Source: Bacteroidota bacterium
Lineage (GTDB): Bacteria > Bacteroidota > Bacteroidia > B-17B0 > Aurantibacillaceae
DNA length: 64,000 nucleotides
Reading direction: 5' to 3'
Assembly (NCBI GenBank): GCA_020162035.1
Contig: JAIUNM010000004.1
Coordinates: 62,001-126,000, forward strand
Below the pieces are notes generated by a model. The model was not told where the DNA came from and did no database searches. It saw nothing but the letters and a program-made list of their open reading frames with translations. The position numbers and the translations under genes are program-made. Shown one piece after another: positions 42,101-51,069 of the stretch. Within the stretch, counting starts at the first letter, position 1; each line of letters begins with the position of its first letter.

Positions 42101-44252
42101 AGGCTCAAGTCCGTTTACTTATACATGGACTAATTCATCAAGTGCAATTGTTGCAAATACAGCAACATTAGGCAATCAACCAGCCGGAACTTACAACCTT
42201 CAAATTAAAGATAATTTAGGTTGTATTTCTAACTTTGGTCCTTATTCTATTATTAATCCTGGAGCGCCTACTGCACCAACTGCAAGTGCAGCAACAAATA
42301 GTTTATGTGCAGGAGGATCAATTAATTTATTTGCAAGTTCATCTTCATCTGGTGCAAGTTTTACTTGGAGTGGGCCTAATAGTTTTACTGCAAACATTGC
42401 TAATCCAACTATTCCATCAGCTACAAATTTAATGTCTGGAATTTATTCAGTATTTGCTACAGCTGCTGGTTGTAGTGGACCTGCACAAAATGTTACAGTT
42501 ACGGTTAATAATAATCCAAGCCCTATTGCAAGTTCATCACAATCGGTATATTGTGCTGGTTCAACTTTTAGCTTATTTGCAAGTAGTGCAGCAAGTTATA
42601 CATGGACAGGGCCAAGCTCATTTAATTCAAATATTCAAAATCCAATAATAAATCCAGTAACTGTATCAAATTCTGGATTATATAATTTAGCAGTAACTAG
42701 TGCTCAAGGCTGTACAGGAAATACGAGCATTAATGTTACAATAAATGCAAATCCAAGTTTAGTAGCTTTTGCAACTAACACAGGAGTTTGTACAGGCAAC
42801 CCAATAAATTTAAATGCTAGTGGAGGAAACAATTATGTGTGGGCTGGACCAAACGGTTTTAATTCTTTCCTACAAAACCCTAGTATTGCAAATAGTAGTA
42901 CGTTAAATGTAGGAAATTATTCAGTTACAGTCACCAATACATTAACGGGCTGTAGTAGTAACACAATTGTTGCAGTTAATGTTTTAGGCGCACCCCTATT
43001 TACCGCGGCGGCATTAAATAGTAGCGTTTGTACAAATGCGTCAATTAACTTATCAGCAAATGGAACTGGAATTTCGACATACTCTTGGACAGGACCATCA
43101 AGTTACTCAGCAAGTGGGCCAAATCAAACAATTTCAAATGCAAATTCAAGTAATGCAGGAAATTATAGTATAACTGTTTCAGATGTTAATGGTTGTAATA
43201 ATACAGGAGTTGTATCTGTTTTTATTTATAGTTTAACCCCAGCAACAGCAAGCGTTTCAAACATTGGTGTAATATGTACTACAAACACTGTTAATTTATC
43301 AGTTACAACTGGAGTTAGTTATAACTGGATAGGACCTGCTTCATTTACTTCAAACATACAAAATCCAATCCTATCTAATGTAACAAGTAATATGGCAGGA
43401 ATTTATACAGTAACAGTTGTAGATAATAATAATTGCCCTAGTACAACAACAACACAAGTTAACATAAATACAACACCAAATTTAATTTCAAGTAATGGAG
43501 GAAATACATGTGTAGGTTCAAACGTAGTATTATTTGCAAATTTTGGAAGCGGTGTACAAGTAAACTGGTATGATGAAGCTGCATTAACAAATACATTATT
43601 AGTAAATTCAAATACTTTTACTCCTTCTTTTGGTTCGTTTGGTACATACACCTTTTATGCACAAGGAAGCTCAAATGGTTGTACAAGTTCAGTAACTCCT
43701 ATTGTTGCAAACTATTTTAATATTAATGCGGCTATCTCAAGCTCTACATTAAACGGTGGTGTACCACTATTAGTTAATTTTACTAACACATCAACAGGGT
43801 TAACACCTGGCAGTAATGTAGCGTGGACATTTGGAGATGGAAATAGTTCTAATATTAATACACCTAATAACACATATAACAATCCAGGGTCTTATACGGT
43901 ACAGTTAATAGTTTCTAATGGAATATGTACGGATACAAGTGATGTTATAGTTATTGTGAAGATTACAGATATTGAAATACCTGAAGTATTTACACCAAAT
44001 GGCGATTTACATAACCCATACTTTACAATTAAAAATTTAGAATATTTTCCAAATGCAGAATTACAAGTATTTAATAGGTGGGGAAATGAAGTTTATAAAA
44101 TGAAAAATTATAAAAATGATTGGGATGGTGTTCCAAATTCAAAAGGAGCATTAGGGCAATCGAAATTACCAACAGGAACCTATTTTTATATATTGTATCT
44201 TAATGATACAGAAGGCAGACAATTTAAAGGATATGTGCAGTTACTTTATTAA
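39114..44252 (+). CDS. Giant secreted repeat protein with gliding-type (T9SS type B) C-terminal domain
   Basis: 1712 residues. Signal peptide (1-22); two near-identical N-terminal units (about 24-148 and 154-278) with CAGTADDDVWYRFVATA-type blocks and a YYVRVYHYFSGSGSGNF end; two more diverged copies to about residue 610; then a long string of about a dozen Ig-like repeats of roughly 70-80 residues with CxGxxxxLxAxGASxYTW; a PKD domain near 1570-1620 (VAWTFGDGNSSNINTPNNTY); and a gliding-motility-associated C-terminal domain (EVFTPNGDLHNPYFTIKNL ... NRWGNEVYKM ... LPTGTYFYILYLND). It should be exported by Sec and then T9SS and displayed as an adhesin. Composition is Ser/Thr/Asn-rich. Confidence 0.9.
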   Translation: MKFIKYLTCSLLLFSLTKTTAQTDNCSAAPLLPVNASCVFTGGTSTGATQTIPGCAGTADDDVWYRFVATATSHSITVAGSAGYDAVLEIFSGPCAALVSLNCVDATFTGGTESTVLSGLTIGANYYVRVYHYFSGSGSGNFNICVSNAPTPPSNDACSGAIPLTVNAGCVNTTGTSYGATQSIAGCAGTANDDVWFSFVANNYTQTIQTTGSSSFDAVLQIFNGSCGALTSYTCVDNTFSGGTESVTIVGLSPGSTYYFRVFDYYSGNGSTFSVCVSGNAIVSGQPNDNPCSAIQLPAVNSDCNYMQFSNVGATSTSSGLAPTPASCAGGSSPFMGGYSGSTADVWFKVTVPASGNIFITPQPNMGAGFITDGAMAIYSGATCSSLTQIACSDDYTSYPGGGNDLLPYIAATGLTPGATIYIRYWGYATSTGSFGICVQSPTNDNCSTALNICDINGYSGSTSAAYTADRPCNMFGNNETNAGVDQPNGTNTGGPFGQGGPWGSGSPAIDVNINNNSWIKFTAASTTASFKVNVGNCWVGSYPSGGLQMQIFSAAAACCSFTPVSDFKEGSSTFTINANSLTVGNSYYLMIDGYAGDICNYTITALTGVSFANISSPTNSVCPGNSVLLTGPAGASSYTWLPSGVNTNTFLATPGSSINYTLIAAGVCGYKQTLTKFITVNPLPSVLINGGSPLSTCGTATTLLTGSGASTYTWNTGPNTTTINVSPSSTTSYTLSGTSSQGCVNSTVTTVTVNAVPNTSISASSNTICSGSNATLTASGASTYTWSNSSNSNSIVVTPVSATIYTVVGTNSVGCIKSFTTNIGVNSLPTVLSNSTTICNGSTGTISASGASSYTWSTGSNSSSITTSPLTTTNYTVTGTGSNGCKNSAITTVSVNAKPAVTVNSSTLCSNNNLTLTANGANTYNWSTGASGPSIIVTPTTNTSYTVNGLATTGCTNTAVSNVTVFNIPTLSSVPSVSPSNCSASTGSITNIVASGSSPFTYTWTNSSSAIVANTATLGNQPAGTYNLQIKDNLGCISNFGPYSIINPGAPTAPTASAATNSLCAGGSINLFASSSSSGASFTWSGPNSFTANIANPTIPSATNLMSGIYSVFATAAGCSGPAQNVTVTVNNNPSPIASSSQSVYCAGSTFSLFASSAASYTWTGPSSFNSNIQNPIINPVTVSNSGLYNLAVTSAQGCTGNTSINVTINANPSLVAFATNTGVCTGNPINLNASGGNNYVWAGPNGFNSFLQNPSIANSSTLNVGNYSVTVTNTLTGCSSNTIVAVNVLGAPLFTAAALNSSVCTNASINLSANGTGISTYSWTGPSSYSASGPNQTISNANSSNAGNYSITVSDVNGCNNTGVVSVFIYSLTPATASVSNIGVICTTNTVNLSVTTGVSYNWIGPASFTSNIQNPILSNVTSNMAGIYTVTVVDNNNCPSTTTTQVNINTTPNLISSNGGNTCVGSNVVLFANFGSGVQVNWYDEAALTNTLLVNSNTFTPSFGSFGTYTFYAQGSSNGCTSSVTPIVANYFNINAAISSSTLNGGVPLLVNFTNTSTGLTPGSNVAWTFGDGNSSNINTPNNTYNNPGSYTVQLIVSNGICTDTSDVIVIVKITDIEIPEVFTPNGDLHNPYFTIKNLEYFPNAELQVFNRWGNEVYKMKNYKNDWDGVPNSKGALGQSKLPTGTYFYILYLNDTEGRQFKGYVQLLY

Positions 44253-44260
44253 TTGAAGAT

Positions 44261-45013
44261 TTATTTGTTACCTAATCTTTCTAAAAAGTGATCTTTTTTA
44301 CGGCGTGATAATTCTATTTTTGAACCATCAACCATTATTGCGTATCCACCATCTTCTTTTAAGTATCTTATTACATGATTCATATTTAATAAATGCTGGT
44401 GATGAACTCTAATAAAATCATTAGAAGGTAAAAGTTCTTCATAATGTTTTAATCCAAAACTTACTAAAATTTTTCTTTTATCAATTAAATAAAAGGTTGT
44501 ATAACTTGCATCAGCTTCACATCTTACAATATCTTTTATCGAAACTATTTCGTAAGCATTGCCCGTTGGTAAGGTAATTTTTTGAAAATTATCATCAGCC
44601 TTTTTAAGGTGTTGAATTAAAAAATTAAGATTATCCATATTTGGACCTTCGTTTTTCTTTAATGTAACTTTATCAATTGCACTTTTTAATTCTTCAATAT
44701 CAATTGGCTTTAACAAATAATCGCATGCACTATACTTTATTGCTTTTATTGCATGTTGATCGCTAGCTGTTGCAAAAATTAATTCAAATTTTTGACCTTG
44801 AACTTGTTCTAACAAATCAAAACCAGTTCCATCAGGCATACTTACATCTAAAAAAACCAAATCGGGTTTTAAACTTTTAATTTTCTCAACACCATCTTTA
44901 ACTCCGGTGGCTTCGCCAACTACTTGTAAATTTGTGTTTAGTTTTTGAATCATTGTAACTAACATGCTACGGCTTTTTGATTCGTCTTCAATAATTAATG
45001 TTTTAATGATCAT
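44261..45013 (-). CDS. LytTR family response regulator
   Basis: 250 residues. The receiver domain (1-120) has the acidic pocket in IIEDESKSRSM, phospho-acceptor Asp56 (LVFLDVSMPDGTG) and Lys in YLLKPIDI. A linker leads to a LytTR DNA-binding domain (about 145-245) with VSIKDIVRCEADASYTTFYL, FIRVHHQHLLNMNHVIRYLKEDGGYAIMVDGSKIELSRRKKDHFLERL. It is three bases downstream of the sensor kinase gene. Targets are unknown; the convergent adhesin gene is a candidate. Confidence 0.94.
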   Translation of the reverse strand: MIIKTLIIEDESKSRSMLVTMIQKLNTNLQVVGEATGVKDGVEKIKSLKPDLVFLDVSMPDGTGFDLLEQVQGQKFELIFATASDQHAIKAIKYSACDYLLKPIDIEELKSAIDKVTLKKNEGPNMDNLNFLIQHLKKADDNFQKITLPTGNAYEIVSIKDIVRCEADASYTTFYLIDKRKILVSFGLKHYEELLPSNDFIRVHHQHLLNMNHVIRYLKEDGGYAIMVDGSKIELSRRKKDHFLERLGNK

Positions 45014-45016
45014 AAT

Positions 45017-47959
45017 TTAACTATTTAATGGTACAAATAAATCTACTTTTGTTCCTGTTGGATTTCCTTTATTATCTTTTAAATCTATAATATTAACGCT
45101 TAAAGTTGAATTATTCAATTCATTTAAAATTCGTAATCTATCTTCTGTAATTTTCATACCAAAAGATTTATGTTTTTTACCTGGAATACTGTGTGTTATT
45201 GCTCTTGCTTTTTCTCTACCAATTCCATTATCAATAATAGTACAAACTAAAATGTTTTCTTTAACAGTTAATTGTATTGTTAATTTACCTTTATAATTTA
45301 AAGGATTTAAACCATGTAAAATTGCATTTTCCACATATGGTTGCATTAATAAAGGAGGCATAATGTCGTAATCTGTGTCAACGTTTTTATCTACAATAAT
45401 TTCATATTCGAATTTACCTTCAAAACGCATTTGTTCTAGTTCTAAATATAATTTTAAAGCTTCTAAATCTTCTTCAATTGTTACAGTAGGTTTTTCGCTA
45501 TTGTTTAATATTATTCTTACTAAACGAGCAAATTTATTTAAATATTTTATTGCTTCAGTGCTTTCGTTACTATAAATATAATGTTGAATAGAGTTAAGAG
45601 AATTAAAAACAAAATGTGGATTCATTTGAGAACGGAGCGCTTTAAGTTCTACTTTACTCATTTCTACTTTTCTTTCAAAATCGAGTTTCTGAATTTTTTT
45701 AATTCGAGCAACCCTTATTTGAAAAATAACAATTACGATAATAGTTAAAAATAAAATACAAATAATAAAAAACCAATACGTTAAATAAAAAGGTTTTTTA
45801 ATTTCAAATTCAAAAGCTGTTTCATAATCGTTCCATTGCCCTTCGTTATTAGAAGATTTAACCTTAAAAATATATTTACCTGCAGGTAAATTAATATATT
45901 TACTATAATCTTCATCGCTTGGCAAACTCCAATTTTTATCTAAACCTTCTAGCTTTTTTATATACTTTACTTTAAGAGGATTGGTTAAACAAATTCCTCG
46001 ATATTGAAATGTTATGTTATTGTACGAATATGGAAGTTTAACGCCAGACTTTACAATTGTATCTATTGAATTAAGTTGAATTTGTTGAATTAGAGTTGTA
46101 TTTTGTAAAGTATTTGTTTTAATAGAAAACGGATCGTGTTTAACAACACCACTTACTGTACCAAACCAAACAGCACCATTAGTTTCTTCGTAAATTCCAC
46201 CTGAATTACATTCAACACCAGTAAATCCTTCTTCTTTGCCATAAGATTTAATTTCTATTTTATTACTATTAAAATATTTATCAAGGTTAAGGGTATTAAT
46301 TCCTTGATTAGTTCCTATCCATAAATATTTTTTATTTCGTGTAATTTTAAGTGAATAAATTAAATCAGAATTTAACCCATCGGCCTCGGTAATATACTTT
46401 AGTTTTTTAGTATTAATATCATAAACAGCCAAACCTGATAATGTGCCAGCAAAAAGTGTATTATAAATAATTTCATTTGAAAAGAAATTTTCTTCAGACG
46501 TATTCATTTCTTTATTAATGTTTTTTATACTATCATTTAAAATTGTAAACATTCCATATCCATATGTACCAATCCATAATTTACCACTGTTATCTTCGGC
46601 AAAACCATAGGCATTAAAACCATCTTTAGTACTATATTTATATAGATGTGATTGTATTGTATTTTTAGAAAATATTAATTTTAAAATACCATTGTAACAT
46701 CCAACATAAATAGAAGCATCTTTAGCTTTATATGAAAAATCAAAAGGGCCTTTAACCCCTAAATCTATATTTATTTTTTTAAATTTATTATTTTCATATA
46801 ACATCAACCCATTATCAAATCCAAATAAAAGTTTACTAGAGTCTATTTTAACTACAGATCGGCAAACATTACTTACTAAACCATCACTTAAACCGTATCG
46901 TTTAAAATAAGAATTAGAATAACTATAAATCCCATTATTTTCGGTACAAAACCACAATGAATTTTGTTTGTCTTTTGTAATACCATACACAAAAGCATTA
47001 CCTGGCCCACTGTATTTATCAAATGACACAAAAGAATTATCGCGGTATTTAAAAATACCGGTATGTGTACCAATCCAAATATTGTTTTCTTTTCCTTTAA
47101 TTAAACATCTTATGTAATTAGAGTTGTTATCGTTATATATATCTGTGAAATAAAATTGATTGTCTTTTAAATAAATTAAACCTGTGTTTGAACCTATCCA
47201 TAATTTTTCATCATCATATAATAAAGTTTTAATGTTTTCATCTATTAATCCATTTTCTATTTTATAAGTTACTGGGTTTTGAAAATTAGAGTTTAAAACT
47301 GTTAAACCTTTTGTTGTACCTATTACAATGTTGTTTTTGATATTTGAAATACAATTAATATGATTTGAAGCCAATCCATTTAAAATTGTATAATTCTTAA
47401 TAATGTTTTCTCTTATTACAAACAAACCATTATCTGTACCAATATAAATTTCATTATTTATATGCTTATAAATGCAATTAATTTTGCGTTTACCAATTTG
47501 AACAATATGAATTATTTTGTTTTTTTCGAGTTTATATAAACCTTTATTTGTTCCAACATACAACAAATTATTGTTAGCATTTTTAATTGCTGTTACAGCT
47601 AACCCATTTAAATTAATTGATTGTTTTTTTGTAAGAGGGCAACTGTTTTTAAAAACATTTATTCCTTTATTTGTTGCTATGTATAAATAATTACTATCAT
47701 CTTCGCAAATTGCATTTACATAATTATCAGTAAGTCCATCTTTTTTTGTGAAATTTTTAAATGTTTTTCCGTCAAACCTACTTAATCCGCCATAACCTCC
47801 ACTCCATAAATAGCCATAATGATCTTGAAACAAGCAAAAAACTTGTACAAATGGCAAACCACTTTCGGCAGAATAATTTTTAAAAAAATATTGCTGTGTT
47901 TTTACATAATTTGTAAAAGCAAATAAAATTAATAAGAATAAAAATTTTATTTTTTTCAT
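45017..47959 (-). CDS. Propeller-sensor histidine kinase, LytS-type
   Basis: 980 residues. Signal peptide (1-21), a periplasmic two-component propeller made of many blades of the type DHYGYLWSGGYGGLSRFDGKTF and NLLYVGTNKGLYKLE (about 22-650), a Y_Y_Y domain (about 660-725, GICLTNPLKVKYIKKLEGLDKNWS), one transmembrane helix (about 728-748), a coiled linker, the histidine block LRSQMNPHFVFNSLNSI with phospho-acceptor His782, and a HATPase domain (DNGIGREKA, KSFGMKITEDRLRIL). It matches proteins pairing with LytTR regulators, not the AraC hybrid type used for polysaccharide loci. The ligand is unknown. Confidence 0.93.
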   Translation of the reverse strand: MKKIKFLFLLILFAFTNYVKTQQYFFKNYSAESGLPFVQVFCLFQDHYGYLWSGGYGGLSRFDGKTFKNFTKKDGLTDNYVNAICEDDSNYLYIATNKGINVFKNSCPLTKKQSINLNGLAVTAIKNANNNLLYVGTNKGLYKLEKNKIIHIVQIGKRKINCIYKHINNEIYIGTDNGLFVIRENIIKNYTILNGLASNHINCISNIKNNIVIGTTKGLTVLNSNFQNPVTYKIENGLIDENIKTLLYDDEKLWIGSNTGLIYLKDNQFYFTDIYNDNNSNYIRCLIKGKENNIWIGTHTGIFKYRDNSFVSFDKYSGPGNAFVYGITKDKQNSLWFCTENNGIYSYSNSYFKRYGLSDGLVSNVCRSVVKIDSSKLLFGFDNGLMLYENNKFKKINIDLGVKGPFDFSYKAKDASIYVGCYNGILKLIFSKNTIQSHLYKYSTKDGFNAYGFAEDNSGKLWIGTYGYGMFTILNDSIKNINKEMNTSEENFFSNEIIYNTLFAGTLSGLAVYDINTKKLKYITEADGLNSDLIYSLKITRNKKYLWIGTNQGINTLNLDKYFNSNKIEIKSYGKEEGFTGVECNSGGIYEETNGAVWFGTVSGVVKHDPFSIKTNTLQNTTLIQQIQLNSIDTIVKSGVKLPYSYNNITFQYRGICLTNPLKVKYIKKLEGLDKNWSLPSDEDYSKYINLPAGKYIFKVKSSNNEGQWNDYETAFEFEIKKPFYLTYWFFIICILFLTIIVIVIFQIRVARIKKIQKLDFERKVEMSKVELKALRSQMNPHFVFNSLNSIQHYIYSNESTEAIKYLNKFARLVRIILNNSEKPTVTIEEDLEALKLYLELEQMRFEGKFEYEIIVDKNVDTDYDIMPPLLMQPYVENAILHGLNPLNYKGKLTIQLTVKENILVCTIIDNGIGREKARAITHSIPGKKHKSFGMKITEDRLRILNELNNSTLSVNIIDLKDNKGNPTGTKVDLFVPLNS

Positions 47960-48083
47960 TAACTAGTACTAATTTAGCATTAATACTTTTAAAAATAAGT
48001 TTTTTAAAACAAGTGGTTAAATATTTTTAATAATTGGTTATAATATTTATTATAGTAATAATATAAACGAATTGTATATAAAC

Positions 48084-48115
48084 AAAAAAAGCGCAAAATT
48101 ATTTGCGCTTTTTTT
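48084..48115 (-). terminator. Rho-independent hairpin between the sensor kinase and lipoprotein genes
   Basis: Stem GCGCAAA / TTTGCGC with a four-base ATTA loop, extended by seven A and seven T. It lies 18 bases downstream of the lipoprotein gene stop at 48134 on the minus strand. Confidence 0.88.
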
Positions 48116-48133
48116 ATTAATTAAAACAAATTA

Positions 48134-48700
48134 TTAATCTGTGATTAATTTTATTCCATCTGCTTTTACAACAATTAATTCGCTAAAAGATTTTCCTTTA
48201 ACTGTTAATTTTCTATCAAATCTAACGTTAATAAAATAATCAACGTCTGGGTATTTTTTAGTTAACTCGTAATAAGCTAAATTCATTCCATAATCTTTAG
48301 GGGCTACATTTTTCTTAAACAATGCTAATGCTCCAAAAATTGGATTACGTTGTAGGTATGTTGTTCCAGGCCCAAACACGTTGTTAAACAAAACGTTTTC
48401 ATATAACGAACCAGTAATTGCTTCGTTAGCGCCTGGTGAAAAATACATTACCTCGTTTGCATCTCTTGAAGTTAATAAACCTTGCTTTTCATTTTTAGTA
48501 AATGCTTTATCAGGAACTCCGTTTTTACCAGTTATTGTAACTGAATTTTCTAAATTACCAACTAATGTAAACTCATTTCTTTTTAATGGTTTAAACCTAA
48601 TAGGCATATGTTTGATGTCTTTTCTGTCCACTGTTACTCCACAAGAAGAAACAAACAGTGTTAATGCGGCAGAAGCGACGATTAATTTAAATACTTTCAT
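48134..48700 (-). CDS. Lipoprotein, tandem paralogue 2
   Basis: 188 residues with a signal peptide and lipobox (FVSSC, Cys20). The C-terminal part reads YYELTKKYPDVDYFINVRFDRKLTVKGKSFSELIVVKADGIKLI, parallel to YRMLEANPTFDYLTNIRVEKEF and VKVTAKGITL in the next gene upstream (48733), so the two are related. Both lie in one unit with a 32-base gap. No named family recognised; the DY-N-R and A-GI-L pattern looks like a beta-sheet lipoprotein domain. Probably an envelope protein at the inner face of the outer membrane. Confidence 0.8.
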   Translation of the reverse strand: MKVFKLIVASAALTLFVSSCGVTVDRKDIKHMPIRFKPLKRNEFTLVGNLENSVTITGKNGVPDKAFTKNEKQGLLTSRDANEVMYFSPGANEAITGSLYENVLFNNVFGPGTTYLQRNPIFGALALFKKNVAPKDYGMNLAYYELTKKYPDVDYFINVRFDRKLTVKGKSFSELIVVKADGIKLITD

Positions 48701-48732
48701 TTTTTAAAATCGTTTTTATTAATTAATAATTC

Positions 48733-49173
48733 TTATTTCTCAGTATTTAAAGTAATACCTTTAGCAGTTACTTTAACTTTAGTGTTGTATTTAGTAAAGA
48801 ATAATAACCATTTACGAGTAAATTCTTTTTCAACACGAATGTTTGTTAAGTAATCAAAAGTTGGATTAGCTTCTAACATACGGTAAACAGCAATTTGAGA
48901 TGCTTTATCTAAACCATAACCAGAAACAATACCTTGACGTAATTTTCTTTTTTCTTCGCCAGTAGTTTTCGCAGTACGAATGTAACCACCTAAAGTTTTA
49001 AATTCTTTAACTTCAACTTCAGCTGTAACATCTTTTGATAATTTGTAATCAGCGCGTGTTACAGTCATCCCAGGAAATTGAACTGTGTTTTTTGAATTTG
49101 TTAAGATTTTGTTAGTACATGAGGTTGTAGCAATCATAATTGCTGCAACTGCTAGGGTAATCAATTTTTTCAT
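48733..49173 (-). CDS. Lipoprotein, tandem paralogue 1
   Basis: 146 residues with lipobox (ATTSC, Cys19) after a typical signal peptide. The mature part has TVTRADYKLSKDVTAEVEVKEF, a basic GEEKRKLRQGIVSGYGLDKASQIAVYRMLEANPTFDYLTNIRVEKEF and KVKVTAKGITLNTEK. The second half aligns with the protein at 48134. Driven by a full-consensus promoter (49203-49233). Such expression strength and its lipid anchor suggest a structural or abundant envelope protein, but no function is known. Confidence 0.82.
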   Translation of the reverse strand: MKKLITLAVAAIMIATTSCTNKILTNSKNTVQFPGMTVTRADYKLSKDVTAEVEVKEFKTLGGYIRTAKTTGEEKRKLRQGIVSGYGLDKASQIAVYRMLEANPTFDYLTNIRVEKEFTRKWLLFFTKYNTKVKVTAKGITLNTEK

Positions 49174-49202
49174 AATTTTTGTTTATTTTTATTAATTTTT
49201 GT

Positions 49203-49233
49203 CAAATATAAAAGTATTTTTTGTTGTAGCAAA
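49203..49233 (-). promoter_or_regulatory. Full-consensus promoter (TTTG - 19 bases - TATATTTG)
   Basis: On the minus strand TTTG (49230-49233) is followed after exactly 19 bases by TATATTTG (49203-49210), matching the Bacteroidota -33/-7 consensus in sequence and spacing. The -7 box ends 29 bases before the ATG at 49173. Confidence 0.75.
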
Positions 49234-49358
49234 TCAATATTTATATGGATTGTTTAAATACTACTTAAATACTATCCAATATTTTTTATAACAATTTGAT
49301 TATCAGAAACTAAAAACTTTACACAAGGTTTGTTATGTGATTAAAATCAACTAAAAAT

Positions 49359-51047
49359 TTATAATGAAATATGTTTATTTATTATCTCAATAACATCTTT
49401 TTCTATTTGTTGCGTGTTTTCTTCAATTACTTTGCCCTTTGCAACAATTTCGTTTACAAATGATTTATCATTTAAGCCACTTGAGTTAATTCTTACATTC
49501 ATAAATGCACCAATTACAGCTGTTCTTGCACATAAAGCCCCTACTCCAGCATCAGTTATACTATTAGGGTTTCCTATTAGAACCATTTCTTTAGCAATTA
49601 AAATACTTTCGTAGCTTAATTCCATTACTTTAAACGGCACTTCTATTGCGTATTTTGTGGCAGATTGAATTGCTTCATTTCTTAATTTTTTCTCTTCATC
49701 TGTTGATTTTGGTAAGGCAAAAGCTTCCATTATTTTATTAAACGAATTTGTGTCTTCATCAACTAATTTTAATAATTGGTCTTTAATTTGCTGACCTTTA
49801 ACTGCCCAAACACTAAACTCTTCCCATCTTTCATCCCAACCTTTTTTATGTGAACTTAAATTAGCTACCATTGTTGCTAAACTTACACCTAAACTAGCCA
49901 CATAAGCACTTATACTACCGCCACCAGGGGCAGGGCTTTCGCTTGCAGTTTCATTTGCAAACTGGCGTAAATTTAAATTAATTAATGGTGTGTTTTCTTT
50001 TGTGTTAAGTAAATACTCTATAATTCTTTCGTTAGGGTTAAATGGAGTTAACTCATCTAAACCTAAAGACTTTACAGCAATTTTTATTAATTCCTCTTCA
50101 CTTACACCAATACTTCGCTGTTGTTTTTGTAAAAAATATTTTCCAGCATCTAACAAACTTTTTAATGGAATTAAACCTACTAACTCGCTTCCTGTTACCC
50201 TAATTCCTCTAGAATCTGCGCTTTTACAAACTTCATCAAAAGCAATATGAACAGGTGTTACATTAATATTTGTTAAGTTCATTGATATTTGGCAAACACC
50301 ATACTCTTGTATATACCATCCAATTGCTTTAACGCTTTTTAATTTTCCTGGAATTGATTTAGGTGTACCATCTGAATTTAAAATTATTTTACCTGTTAAG
50401 GTATTTCCTTCGCGCATAACGCGCCCTGCCTCACGCACATCAAAAGCAACAGAGTTTGCGCGACGTGTACTGGTTGTGTTTAAATTAATGTTATAAGCTA
50501 CTAAAAAATCTCGAGCACCAATTACTGTTGCACCACGTTTAGCATCCATTTCATCTGGCCCAAAATCAGGTTTCCATTGTGGTTCTTTAATTTTCTTAAA
50601 AAAACCTTCATATTCACCATTTCTAATTATAGATAAATTTGAACGAGATTTATTTACTTGTGCTGCTTCATATAAATAAACAGGAAGGTTTAATTCATTA
50701 CCTACTTTATTAGCAAGTTTTATAGCATATTCTGCTGTTTCTTCCATACTAATATTTGAAATAGGAATAAAAGGGCAAACATCAGTTGCGCCCATGCGTG
50801 GATGTTCACCTTTATGTTTACTCATATCAATTAACTCACCTGCTTTTTTTATAGCTAAAAAAGCAGCTTCAACAACAGCATTTGGTGTACCAACAAAAGT
50901 AACTACTGTTCGGTTTGTGGCTTTACCTGGGTCAACATTTAAAAGTTTTACACCTTCTACACTTTCAATTTCGTTAGTTATTTGTTTTATAATATTTAAA
51001 TCATTGCCTTCGCTAAAATTAGGCACACATTCTATTAATTGTTGCAT
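49359..51047 (-). CDS. ftcD: Bifunctional glutamate formimidoyltransferase / formiminotetrahydrofolate cyclodeaminase
   Basis: 562 residues. The N-terminal formiminotransferase part (about 1-300) starts QQLIECVPNFSEGNDLNIIKQI and has HKGEHPRMGATDVCPFIPI, with catalytic His in KGEHPRMG, GFDVREAGRVMREGNTLTGKII and MNLTNINVTPVH; the C-terminal cyclodeaminase (about 355-560) has ESPAPGGGSISAYVASLGVSLATMVANLS and NPNSITDAGVGALCARTAVIGAFMNVRINS. The two steps pass the formimino group from formiminoglutamate to folate during histidine breakdown. No hut genes are nearby. A TAAATTTG box (51070-51077) lies 22 bases upstream. Confidence 0.95.
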   Translation of the reverse strand: MQQLIECVPNFSEGNDLNIIKQITNEIESVEGVKLLNVDPGKATNRTVVTFVGTPNAVVEAAFLAIKKAGELIDMSKHKGEHPRMGATDVCPFIPISNISMEETAEYAIKLANKVGNELNLPVYLYEAAQVNKSRSNLSIIRNGEYEGFFKKIKEPQWKPDFGPDEMDAKRGATVIGARDFLVAYNINLNTTSTRRANSVAFDVREAGRVMREGNTLTGKIILNSDGTPKSIPGKLKSVKAIGWYIQEYGVCQISMNLTNINVTPVHIAFDEVCKSADSRGIRVTGSELVGLIPLKSLLDAGKYFLQKQQRSIGVSEEELIKIAVKSLGLDELTPFNPNERIIEYLLNTKENTPLINLNLRQFANETASESPAPGGGSISAYVASLGVSLATMVANLSSHKKGWDERWEEFSVWAVKGQQIKDQLLKLVDEDTNSFNKIMEAFALPKSTDEEKKLRNEAIQSATKYAIEVPFKVMELSYESILIAKEMVLIGNPNSITDAGVGALCARTAVIGAFMNVRINSSGLNDKSFVNEIVAKGKVIEENTQQIEKDVIEIINKHISL

Positions 51048-51069
51048 AAATTGTTTTATTTAGATAACA

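Noticed and set aside
41200..43650. Short repeated units in the adhesin region that could recall a CRISPR or tandem-repeat array
   Set aside because: The repeats are protein-level Ig-like units of about 70-80 codons in one long frame, diverged in DNA, with no fixed spacer pattern.
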